This document shows positions 8,474-16,077 of a DNA stretch of 64,000 bases, piece by piece. A program made the position numbers and the translations under genes. This stretch comes from Achromobacter sp. HZ34 (GTDB lineage Bacteria > Pseudomonadota > Gammaproteobacteria > Burkholderiales > Burkholderiaceae_B). The notes under the pieces were generated by a model, which did no database searches, was not told the origin of the DNA, and worked only from the letters and a program-made list of their open reading frames with translations. The stretch spans positions 248,001 through 312,000 of the forward strand of contig NZ_NJIX01000002.1 in the NCBI RefSeq assembly GCF_002209485.1, written 5' to 3'. Positions within the stretch are counted from its first letter, which is position 1. Each line of letters begins with the position of its first letter.

Positions 8474-8935
8474 TCAGGCCGCGGGCGCCCCGGCGCGCAG
8501 CGACCGCGCCACGGCGGCCGTCCGGTCCAGGCCCTCGGCGAAGCTGGCCTGTTGCTCAGGGCTGAACTGGCTCAGGAATACCTCGGCGACCGTGGACTCA
8601 TAGACTTTCCACATTTTCTTGCGCAAGGCACGCCCTTCCTTCGTGATGGCGACAAACGCGGCGCGGCCATCGTCGGCGGATCGGGTGCGCTTGACCAGGC
8701 CCTCCTGCTCCAGCCGATCCACCAGGCGCGTGAGGTTGTAGCGCTCGATCGCCAGCGCATCGGCCAGTTCGTGCATCCGCCGTTCGCCTCCGGGTCCGCT
8801 TTCCAGCCCCCAAAGCGCGTCGTACCAGGCATAGACCGGCAGGTTGGCCGCCGACAGGCGATTCTCCACCTCGCGGATGAGCAGACGGTGGGTGCGCACG
8901 AAAGAAAACCAAAGGTCGGTGCCGGCAGTCGTCAT
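8474..8935 (-). CDS. MarR-family transcriptional regulator
   Basis: A 153-residue MarR protein with the winged HTH read in MHELADALAIERYNLTRLVD, followed by RLEQEGLVKRTRSADDGRAA, the canonical DxR wing. MarR dimers bind 14-18-bp palindromes and are released by phenolic or other small ligands. The gene is divergent from an AceE-type E1 gene. The 181-bp intergenic region contains a perfect GATTGCA-N2-TGCAATC palindrome, and the core of this site recurs before the second E1-like gene at 16 kb. GAGGGGAA sits six bases before the ATG. Control of both E1 genes is inferred. Confidence 0.9.
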   Translation of the reverse strand: MTTAGTDLWFSFVRTHRLLIREVENRLSAANLPVYAWYDALWGLESGPGGERRMHELADALAIERYNLTRLVDRLEQEGLVKRTRSADDGRAAFVAITKEGRALRKKMWKVYESTVAEVFLSQFSPEQQASFAEGLDRTAAVARSLRAGAPAA

Positions 8936-8964
8936 GGAAAGATTCCCCTCTTTTCAAGTTGCGT

Positions 8965-8992
8965 TTGCAATTCTAGAACACAACACTACAAT
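8965..8992 (+). promoter_or_regulatory. Probable promoter of the AceE-type E1 gene
   Basis: TTGCAA (8965-8970) and TACAAT (8987-8992) are separated by 16 bp, a reasonable sigma-70 arrangement pointing towards the E1 gene at 9117. The region is clearly more AT-rich than its surroundings, and the MarR-type palindrome lies just downstream. Confidence 0.45.
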
Positions 8993-9004
8993 TGCCATTG
9001 CAAC

Positions 9005-9020
9005 GATTGCACATGCAATC
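9005..9020. promoter_or_regulatory. MarR-type operator, site 1 (GATTGCA-N2-TGCAATC)
   Basis: A perfect 7-bp inverted repeat with a 2-bp spacer (16 bp in all) sits between the MarR gene and the E1 gene, just past the probable -10. The core ATTGCA-N2-TGCAAT is identical to site 2 at 16012-16025. Further TTGCAA half-sites occur at 8965 and 8998. Confidence 0.65.
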
Positions 9021-9116
9021 AGAAAACAGAATCATGCATGACTGCGGCGCACCTGCCTGCCAGGGCCAGCCGCCGGCAGCCAGGCATCTACACCCGATTC
9101 CACCTGGAGAGCCGCT

Positions 9117-11819
9117 GTGAATCACCCCTTTGAGCTGGTCGACGTCGATCCGCAGGAAACCCAAGAATGGCTGGAAGCGCTGCAGGCCGTCGAAACCGTG
9201 GAAGGCCGCCCGCGCGCGCATTACCTGATCGACCAGCTGACCGAGTCCGACGCCGCCCGCAACGGCGACCTGCATGGCCGCGTCACCAGTGCCTACGTCA
9301 ACACCATTCCCACGCAACGCCAGCCCGTCTACCCTGGCGATCTGAATATCGAGCAGCGCCTGAACGCCTACATCCGCTGGAATGCGATGGTGATGGTGCT
9401 ACGGGCGGGCAAGCATTCCAACGTCGGCGGCCACATCGCCACGTACCAATCAGCCGCTGTCCTGTACGACGTCGGTTTCAACCATTTCTTCCGTGGCCGT
9501 ACCGACACCTTCGGCGGCGACATGGTCTACGTCCAGGGCCATTCCGCTCCCGGCATCTACGGGCGCGCCTACCTGGAAGGACGCATCAGCGAAGCACAAC
9601 TGGACAATTTCCGTCGGGAGGCGGGACGCGACGGCCTGTCGTCCTATCCGCACCCCCGCCTGATGCCGGAATTCTGGCAGTTCCCCACCGTGTCGATGGG
9701 CCTGGGCCCGCTTACGGCCGCCTACCAGGCGCGCTTCATGCGTTATCTGGAATACCGCGGTTTGCTACAGCACCAGGGCCGCAAAGTATGGGCCTTCCTG
9801 GGCGACGGTGAAATGGACCAGCCTGAGTCCCTGGCGGCAATTTCCGTGGCTGGGCGCGAACGCCTGGACAACCTGATTTTCGTCGTCAACTGCAATCTGC
9901 AGCGCCTGGACGGCCCCGTGCGGGGCAACAGCAAGATAGTCCAGGAACTCGAAGGCACGTTCCGCGCGGCCGGCTGGAATGTCATCAAAGTTCTTTGGGC
10001 CAGCGGCTGGGACGACCTTTTGCAGCGCGATACCAGCGGTCTCCTGCGCCAGCGCATGATGGAATGCGTGGATGGCGAATACCAGACTTTCAAGTCGCAG
10101 AACGGCGCCTACGTGCGAGAGCACTTCTTCGGCAAGTATCCGCAGCTGCTGGACCTGGTGGCGCACCTGTCCGACGATGAGATCTGGGCATTGACGCGGG
10201 GCGGCCATGATCCGGAGAAAGTGTATGCGGCCTACGCGCAAGCGGTGAGCAACGAGGGCCGTCCCACGGTCATCCTGGCCAAGACGGTCAAGGGCTTCGG
10301 CATGGGTGAAGCCGGCGAAGGGCAGAATATCAACCACCAGCTGAAGAAAATGAGCGCGGATGCGGTACGCGCCTTCCGTGACCGCTTCTCGCTGCCAGTC
10401 GCCGACGACCAGCTTGAGGAAATGCCTTATCTGAAACCGGCACCGGACAGCGACGAGGGACGGTACTTCGCGCGGCGCCGCGCCGAACTGGGCGGCTATG
10501 TCCCGGCCCGTATCAGCACGATCGCGCCTCTTCCCATTCCCCCGCTGAGCGCGTTCGCCACGCAATTGAAAGACAGTGGCGAGCGTGGTGTCTCCACCAC
10601 CATGTCCTTCGTGCGCATTCTCACGACCTTGCTCAAGGATCCCGTCCTGGGAAAACTGATCATCCCCATCGTGCCGGACGAATCGCGCACCTTCGGCATG
10701 GAAGGATTGTTTCGCCAGATCGGCATCCACTCCTATCTGGGGCAGCTCTACACCCCGCAGGATGCGGGCCAGCTGAGCTATTACAAGGAAGCCAAGGACG
10801 GCCAGATCCTGCAGGAGGGCATCAACGAATCCGGCGCGATCGCATCATGGATCGCGGCCGGTACAGCCTACAGCAACCATGGTCTGGCTGCCATTCCCTT
10901 CTATATCTTCTATTCCATGTTCGGCCTGCAACGGGTCGGCGACCTGGCCTGGGCGGCTGGCGATGCGCGCACCCGCGGTTTCCTGCTGGGCGCAACGTCG
11001 GGCCGCACCACGCTCATGGGAGAAGGCCTGCAACATGATGATGGCCACAGCCATGTGCTGTCCTCCGTCATCCCGAATTGCGTCTCCTACGATCCCACCT
11101 TTGCCTATGAGCTGGCCGTCATCATCCAGGACGGTTTGCGTCGCATGTACTCAGAGCAGGAAGACGTCTACTACTACATCACCCTGCTCAATGAGAACTA
11201 CCCGAATCCAGGGCTGCCGGAAGGAAGCGAAGCCGGCATCCTCAAGGGCATGTATCTGCTGCGTGACGGCCTGGCGGGCGGCGCGCAGGAGCATGCCACG
11301 GCATCGAAATCCCCAATCAGGCCGCACGTCCAGCTGATGGGCAGTGGATCCATCCTCCGCGAAGTCATCGCCGCGAGCGACCTGCTGCTACAGGACTTTG
11401 GCATCCCTAGCGATGTGTGGAGCGCCACCAGCTTGACCGAATTGCGCCGCGAAGGGCTGGCCACGGAGCGCTGGAACATGCTTCATCCCGATCGCGAGCC
11501 GCGCGTGCCGTACGTCAAGCAGTGCCTGCAGGACCGGTTCGGACCAGTCGTGGTCGCGACTGACTATATGAAGATCATCGGAGACCAGATCCGGCCATTC
11601 ATCGACGACCGTCGCTTCATCAGCCTGGGCACGGATGGCTTCGGCCGTTCCGACACGCGCGAGTCCCTGCGGACCTTCTTCGAGGTGGATCGCCACTTCA
11701 TCGTCCTCGCCGCGCTCAGCGCGCTTGCCAGCGATGGCGAGATCCCGCGTTCAATCGTCAGCGAGGCGATCCAGCGATATGGCATCGACGTGGAGAAACT
11801 CGACCCCGCCACCGTCTAG
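9117..11819 (+). CDS. AceE-type (homodimeric) 2-oxo-acid dehydrogenase E1 component
   Basis: This 900-residue protein follows the homodimeric pyruvate dehydrogenase E1 along its length. It has the N-terminal E2-binding type segment, the thiamin-diphosphate motif GDGEMDQPE with its following NCN, the active-site loop GQNINHQLKKM, GINESGAIASWIAAG with the catalytic Glu, and GLQHDDGHSH. Such E1s decarboxylate pyruvate, or in the MdeB branch 2-oxobutyrate, and acylate lipoyl-E2. No E2 or E3 gene is adjacent, so this is probably an accessory E1 using E2/E3 made elsewhere, perhaps with a different 2-oxo acid. Translation starts at GTG (9117) with GGAGA six bases upstream. A MarR gene diverges from it. 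Confidence 0.9.
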   Translation: MNHPFELVDVDPQETQEWLEALQAVETVEGRPRAHYLIDQLTESDAARNGDLHGRVTSAYVNTIPTQRQPVYPGDLNIEQRLNAYIRWNAMVMVLRAGKHSNVGGHIATYQSAAVLYDVGFNHFFRGRTDTFGGDMVYVQGHSAPGIYGRAYLEGRISEAQLDNFRREAGRDGLSSYPHPRLMPEFWQFPTVSMGLGPLTAAYQARFMRYLEYRGLLQHQGRKVWAFLGDGEMDQPESLAAISVAGRERLDNLIFVVNCNLQRLDGPVRGNSKIVQELEGTFRAAGWNVIKVLWASGWDDLLQRDTSGLLRQRMMECVDGEYQTFKSQNGAYVREHFFGKYPQLLDLVAHLSDDEIWALTRGGHDPEKVYAAYAQAVSNEGRPTVILAKTVKGFGMGEAGEGQNINHQLKKMSADAVRAFRDRFSLPVADDQLEEMPYLKPAPDSDEGRYFARRRAELGGYVPARISTIAPLPIPPLSAFATQLKDSGERGVSTTMSFVRILTTLLKDPVLGKLIIPIVPDESRTFGMEGLFRQIGIHSYLGQLYTPQDAGQLSYYKEAKDGQILQEGINESGAIASWIAAGTAYSNHGLAAIPFYIFYSMFGLQRVGDLAWAAGDARTRGFLLGATSGRTTLMGEGLQHDDGHSHVLSSVIPNCVSYDPTFAYELAVIIQDGLRRMYSEQEDVYYYITLLNENYPNPGLPEGSEAGILKGMYLLRDGLAGGAQEHATASKSPIRPHVQLMGSGSILREVIAASDLLLQDFGIPSDVWSATSLTELRREGLATERWNMLHPDREPRVPYVKQCLQDRFGPVVVATDYMKIIGDQIRPFIDDRRFISLGTDGFGRSDTRESLRTFFEVDRHFIVLAALSALASDGEIPRSIVSEAIQRYGIDVEKLDPATV

Positions 11820-11962
11820 CCAGGATTGGAGATGGGCGACTTGCTGCACACCATGCGCCAGCCTGGTGGCCTGTGGCCGAATGCGGCCTTGACGCGGCCG
11901 GTATCGTCCGCGCGATCCGCGCGTTCACTGGCCGCATCGACCCACGACGCGGCCAGTAAGCC

Positions 11963-12481
11963 TTAGTTCACACGGCGCCAGATCGAGATCGGCACGTCGC
12001 CATTCGGCCGTGCGGTCACCTTGTAGCTCAGGGTGCCGTCTTTCAGTTCATAGGTCCGCTTTTGCTCCTCCCCTTCCCAATTCGGGAACGACGCATTCTG
12101 GATGTGGAAGACCAGTGTGCCCTTGGCGGGGTCGACGCTGAGGGTACCGAAGTGCGTACTCGATCCCATGACGGCCTCCTTATATTCGGCCGGCGTGGCG
12201 GCGGACTTGTCCGGCGATGCAAAGCGCTGGCGCTCCGACTTGAAAATCTGCAGGGAATAGCGCCCCTGCTTATCCACGATCAGCAATCCCTTCGGCGCGG
12301 CGCCGTAGTCACGCCCTCTCGATCCGTCGGGATGCTGGACATCGGCCGCAACGAGCGTCCAGGTACCCGCCATGGATGACGCAGCTGCCGGCGTATTCGC
12401 CGAGGCGACCGCCGACGACAACGACGCCGTCACGAACAAAGCCGTGGCGACACCAAACTTGAATGAGGAACGATGATGCAT
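11963..12481 (-). CDS. Exported lipocalin-like domain protein
   Basis: A 172-residue protein with a clear Sec signal (GVATALFVTASLSSAVASA, cleavage near residue 28). The mature part opens with MAGTWTLVAADVQHPDG and contains GLLIVDKQGRYSLQIFKS, both typical of the lipocalin-like domain of secreted uncharacterised proteins. The predicted fold is a beta barrel in the periplasm; ligand and role are unknown. It stands alone between the E1 gene and a LysR gene, so no partner can be assigned. Confidence 0.78.
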   Translation of the reverse strand: MHHRSSFKFGVATALFVTASLSSAVASANTPAAASSMAGTWTLVAADVQHPDGSRGRDYGAAPKGLLIVDKQGRYSLQIFKSERQRFASPDKSAATPAEYKEAVMGSSTHFGTLSVDPAKGTLVFHIQNASFPNWEGEEQKRTYELKDGTLSYKVTARPNGDVPISIWRRVN

Positions 12482-12650
12482 TTCTTCTCCAGACTACGAA
12501 TAAGGACTGCCGCGAGTCGCCGCCTTGTGTCGAAGGACGACGACTCGGGCATCGGGCGTAGCGTTCGTCACGCTGCACCTTTGCATGATAGGTATGCGAC
12601 GCCCACGTGGATGCGATAATTCGACACCCTCGATTCAGAAAAACCGCATC

Positions 12651-13523
12651 ATGCTTCTACCGAATCTTGATATGGATGCGTTACGCACTTTCCTCACCGC
12701 GCAGCAGGCGGGAAGCCTGGTCCGTGCCGCCGAGCAGGTGGGCCGTTCTCAGTCAGCCGTCAGCCAGCAGATGCGCAAACTGGAAGTGCAAGTCGGCCAG
12801 CCGCTGTTTCGCCGGCAGGGACGGGGCTTGACGCTGACGGACGCCGGCGAGCAGGTGCTTTCCTATGCGCGCCGCATTCTTGAACTGAACGATCAAGCGA
12901 TCATCGCATTGCGGGGGGCGTCCCTGGAAGGCAGCGTGCGCTTCGGTTTGCCCGGTGACTTTGCCGAAACCTGGCTGCCTGCGGCGCTGGGGCAATTCAA
13001 AAAGGCACACGCCGGGGTACGCGTGGAGGTTTCCGTCGAGCGCAATGGCGCCCTGCTCGAACGGCTGGATCGCGGGGAGCTGGATCTCGTCCTGGCGATG
13101 GGCTATGAACGCCGCGAAGATGCCGAACCTGTCGCCACCTTGCCAATGACGTGGATAGGACCGGCGACGGACGCCGTCATTCTGCGTCCGGGCCGGCCCC
13201 TGGATCTGGCGCTGTACAACCCGCCATGCTTTTTTCGCCGGGCGGGATTGGAGGCATTGAATGGCGCGAACATCGCATGGAGACTGGCCTATACCACCGC
13301 CAGTTTGAACAGTCTCTGGTCGGGTGTCGCGGCTGGCCTGGGCATCACATTGAGAACAGGCAGCGGTTTACCTGCTACGTTGAGGCCACTTGGCGAGCAG
13401 GATGGCCTGCCTCCCCTCCCCGTCGTAAAGCTGTGCTTGCACGCAGGCGGGCGGGAAATCTCGCCTGCCTTGGCGCGCCTACGCGAAGCCGTGATAGAGA
13501 GCGCCCTGGGGAATCTGCAGTAG
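12651..13523 (+). CDS. LysR-family transcriptional regulator
   Basis: A 290-residue LysR protein. The winged HTH reads MDALRTFLTAQQAGSLVRAA, then GRSQSAVSQQMRKLEVQVG. The effector domain contains LERLDRGELDLVLAMG. The ATG at 12651 places the HTH at the usual N-terminal position, and the longer upstream reading lacks family character. It is followed 98 bp later on the same strand by an Asp/Glu-racemase-like gene, which may be its target or may merely be cotranscribed. The effector is unknown. Confidence 0.88.
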   Translation: MLLPNLDMDALRTFLTAQQAGSLVRAAEQVGRSQSAVSQQMRKLEVQVGQPLFRRQGRGLTLTDAGEQVLSYARRILELNDQAIIALRGASLEGSVRFGLPGDFAETWLPAALGQFKKAHAGVRVEVSVERNGALLERLDRGELDLVLAMGYERREDAEPVATLPMTWIGPATDAVILRPGRPLDLALYNPPCFFRRAGLEALNGANIAWRLAYTTASLNSLWSGVAAGLGITLRTGSGLPATLRPLGEQDGLPPLPVVKLCLHAGGREISPALARLREAVIESALGNLQ

Positions 13524-13621
13524 AGCAGGTACTGAAGATACCAGTATTGCCAATGGCCTTGATGCGACATCGAGACAATGGAAGTATCCACGTCGAACCT
13601 TACTTCGAGAGGATTGTTCAC

Positions 13622-14281
13622 GTGAAAATATCTTTCTTGCACACGATGGAAAGTAACGAAGCCGTTTTTGGGCATGCAGCAATGCAAGCGGGTTTGTCAC
13701 CAGCTCAAATTCGTCATGTCGTTCGTCCGGATCTGCGTCAGGCAATGGAGCAGCAGTCATCGGCGGGACCCAGCGCGCATGACCTGGTCCATGAAGTCCT
13801 GCGGGATTTGGCTATCGACGCCGATGCGGTAGTCGTGACCTGTGCAACGCTTGGGCCCGCGGTCGACACCATGGAAGCGTCCGCATCCCGCTTTGTCCGG
13901 GCAGATGCCGCATTGGCACAGGCTGCGTCGCGCTCCGGGAAGAAGCTTGCCGTTTTGTGTGCGGTCGAATCAAGCGTTGCGCCGAACCGGACACTCTTCG
14001 AGCGCTACGCGGCCGCCACCGGTGCCAGCGTGACGGTCCGGCTCATCCCCGGCGCCTGGACGCTTTACCAGGAAGGCAAACATGCCGCATGCTTGTCGGC
14101 GTGTGCGCAGGCAGCAAGTCAAGCCTATGCCGATGGCCATGATGTCGTTGCCTACGCGCATCCCTGGATGGCAGGCGCTGTCGGGCTGGTGGAAACCGAG
14201 GGTCAACCGATGCATGCCGCAAAAGCCGCGTTGGATGCGGTCGGTTCCGCTCGTGGGTATCAAAACACCGAGGCTATATAG
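13622..14281 (+). CDS. Asp/Glu racemase superfamily protein (arylmalonate decarboxylase-like)
   Basis: A 219-residue protein beginning VKISFLHTMESN and carrying VVTCATLGPAVD with a likely catalytic Cys, as in the Asp/Glu/hydantoin racemase and arylmalonate decarboxylase superfamily. At the position where racemases keep a second catalytic Cys I read AYAHPWMAGA, with no Cys. It therefore resembles the one-cysteine decarboxylase or isomerase branch more than a true racemase. GTG at 13622 is preferred because GAGAGG lies nine bases upstream; ATG at 13553 is an in-frame alternative. Its last 22 bases overlap the end of the convergent azoreductase gene. The substrate is unknown. Confidence 0.7.
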   Translation: MKISFLHTMESNEAVFGHAAMQAGLSPAQIRHVVRPDLRQAMEQQSSAGPSAHDLVHEVLRDLAIDADAVVVTCATLGPAVDTMEASASRFVRADAALAQAASRSGKKLAVLCAVESSVAPNRTLFERYAAATGASVTVRLIPGAWTLYQEGKHAACLSACAQAASQAYADGHDVVAYAHPWMAGAVGLVETEGQPMHAAKAALDAVGSARGYQNTEAI

Positions 14282-14883
14282 CTCGCATCGGCTTTTCCGC
14301 GCTCGATGGTTTCCTGCGCCCTGCCGTCCCAGGTGTGTTCGATCATGAGTGTCTTGACCTCGTTCACACCGATCAGCTTCAGCCAGAACTCGATGTAGTC
14401 CGCCTGGAACGCGAAGCCGGGCGCGCCTATGGCCGTGCCGGCCTGTTCGCTTTGGCCTCGGACATGGATGACCAATGCACGCGGAATCTTGAGCATCGGA
14501 CCGTATCTCTTGCCGTCAAAGCTGAACAGCATATTCCTCTGGCTGACGAGGTCGATCAGCTGCTTGAGCTTGTACGGGTAGTCGAAGTTCCACATCGGCA
14601 CACCGATGACGATGCGATCCGCTTCCTGAAAACGCGTGACGAGCGACTTTATCCGCAGCCAGACCGCCTGCTCCTTGTCGTTTAGCGGCGTGTTCGCCAC
14701 GCCCTTGTATTTTGCCCCTATGGCCTCGTGGTCGAAATCCGGAAGGTCTTCTTCCCAGACATTCAGCGTGTCTACATGGATCGAGGGATCATTCCTGCAA
14801 TACGCGTCGATAAAGGCGTTTGCGATAGCGATGGATGCCGACTTCTCGCGGCGTGGAGAAGATACGATGTTCAGAAGGCGCAT
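14260..14883 (-). CDS. azoR: FMN-dependent NADH:quinone/azo oxidoreductase
   Basis: A 207-residue flavodoxin-fold protein with the AzoR features: N-terminal LLNIVSSPRREKSASIAI phosphate-binding loop and PMWNFDYPYKLKQLID, the FMN and dimer motif of AzoR. These cytosolic enzymes reduce quinones and azo compounds by two electrons using NADH and protect against thiol-reactive electrophiles. ATG at 14883 is chosen because the loop should follow the start directly. It lies 78 bp after the SMR gene and downstream of a GST on the same strand, so a three-gene detoxification operon is likely. Confidence 0.88.
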   Translation of the reverse strand: MRLLNIVSSPRREKSASIAIANAFIDAYCRNDPSIHVDTLNVWEEDLPDFDHEAIGAKYKGVANTPLNDKEQAVWLRIKSLVTRFQEADRIVIGVPMWNFDYPYKLKQLIDLVSQRNMLFSFDGKRYGPMLKIPRALVIHVRGQSEQAGTAIGAPGFAFQADYIEFWLKLIGVNEVKTLMIEHTWDGRAQETIERGKADASYIASVF

Positions 14884-14961
14884 CGGGGCGCTCCAGATGA
14901 GGCACAGCGTGTAAGAGAAAAACAATTGAAAGCCCTGCGGAGGGCGCACTCAGGCTGACGA

Positions 14962-15288
14962 TCAGCTGCCCGCGGCTTCGGAATAGCGCAGACCGATGAT
15001 TCCGATAAACGCCAATCCCATGAAACAGCCTCGGCTCCAGCTCATTTCTTCGTTGAAGGCCCAGACGCCGACGATGACCAGGCCCAGGGTGCCTATGCCC
15101 GTCCATATCGCGTACGCCATACCGACTGGCAGCGAACGCAGCGCCATGGCGAGCAGGTAGATACTGCCTAACGCGGCCACTACCGCGCCGACGCTCGCCA
15201 CGGGCTCTGTCCACCCCCTGTTCAGTTTGAGAGCGACGCCCATGACAATTTCCAGCCCGGCGGCCAGGAAAAGATAGATCCAGTTCAC
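14962..15288 (-). CDS. SMR-family exporter (Gdx/SugE-like)
   Basis: A 108-residue protein with four hydrophobic helices and the SMR-essential Glu in helix 1 (LFLAAGLEIVMGVAL). The helix-3 segment AYAIWTGIGTLGLVIVG matches the SugE/Gdx subgroup, whose studied members export guanidinium and some quaternary ammonium compounds. The start is GTG at 15288, fixed by a strong GGGAGGT (15296-15302 on the complement) seven bases upstream. It lies between a GST and azoR in one transcription direction. Function as a dimeric proton-coupled exporter is known for the family; the substrate here is inferred. Confidence 0.85.
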   Translation of the reverse strand: MNWIYLFLAAGLEIVMGVALKLNRGWTEPVASVGAVVAALGSIYLLAMALRSLPVGMAYAIWTGIGTLGLVIVGVWAFNEEMSWSRGCFMGLAFIGIIGLRYSEAAGS

Positions 15289-15328
15289 GGCAACGACCTC
15301 CCGGTGAAATGAAGCGCTCGGGCCGGGG

Positions 15329-15973
15329 TCAGACCGCGCCCTTGCTCGCAAGAAGCCCCGCCTGTACCGCGGGCCGGGCATGAATCACGTCCAGCCACCG
15401 CCGTACATGCTCGAAGGGCTCGATGTCCAGGTCCAACTCATGCCAGGTCTCCAGCCACGTGAACGCGGCGATGTCGGCAATGCTGTAGTCGTTCGAAGCA
15501 AGGAACCTGGATTCGCCCAGGCGGGTGTTCGCCACCTGATAAAGCCGGAGCGACTGCGCGCGGTAACGCTCGACGGCCTCGGCATTCCAGTTCTTGGACG
15601 CGTGCAGGAACCACCATAGCTGCCCAAGCATCGGGCCGATACCGCCGATCTGGAAATGCAACCACTGCTGGACGGCGACGCGCCCGGCGTCCGTCTCCGG
15701 TAGCAAGCATCCTGTATCCGATGAGAGATAGGACAGGATGGCGCCGGACTCAAAGATGGCCAGATCCTTGCGGCGATCGACGATGGCGGGGATCTTGCCA
15801 TTGGGATTGATCCTCAAGAACCCTGGCTGATGCTGGTCTCCCCTCGACAGGTCAAGATTGAACTGCTCATAGTCCAATCCAGCTTCCTCAAGGAAAATAC
15901 TGACCTTCCGTCCATTGGGCGTGTCAGCGGTGTAGAACGCAATGTCTTTGTCGTTGGGCATGAGCTTGTTCAT
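15329..15973 (-). CDS. Glutathione S-transferase (YfcG-like)
   Basis: About 214 residues with a thioredoxin-like N-terminal domain and helical C-terminal domain. DIAFYTADTPNGRKVSIFL and INPNGKIPAIVD resemble E. coli YfcG, a Nu-class enzyme with disulfide reductase and organic peroxide activity; the TPNG turn replaces the usual catalytic Tyr or Ser. ATG at 15973 has a weak GGAAAA upstream; 15961 is an equally possible start. It heads a GST-SMR-azoR operon. The site-2 MarR-type palindrome lies immediately upstream, shared with the divergent E1-like gene. Confidence 0.85.
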   Translation of the reverse strand: MNKLMPNDKDIAFYTADTPNGRKVSIFLEEAGLDYEQFNLDLSRGDQHQPGFLRINPNGKIPAIVDRRKDLAIFESGAILSYLSSDTGCLLPETDAGRVAVQQWLHFQIGGIGPMLGQLWWFLHASKNWNAEAVERYRAQSLRLYQVANTRLGESRFLASNDYSIADIAAFTWLETWHELDLDIEPFEHVRRWLDVIHARPAVQAGLLASKGAV

Positions 15974-16011
15974 CCATGGCTTTTCCGCATCATACAATTG
16001 CATATACAATC

Positions 16012-16025
16012 ATTGCAATTGCAAT
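16012..16025. promoter_or_regulatory. MarR-type operator, site 2 (ATTGCA-N2-TGCAAT)
   Basis: A perfect 14-bp palindrome lies between the divergent GST and E1-like genes. It shares the ATTGCA-N2-TGCAAT core with site 1, and TACAATTGC (15993-16001) also repeats a string found at 8987-8995. TACAAT at 16005-16010 could be a -10 element for the E1-like gene. Confidence 0.62.
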
Positions 16026-16077
16026 TCATAAATCCATGTCAATTGCACAAACCAACCCTCAGCATGAAGGCCTGAGC

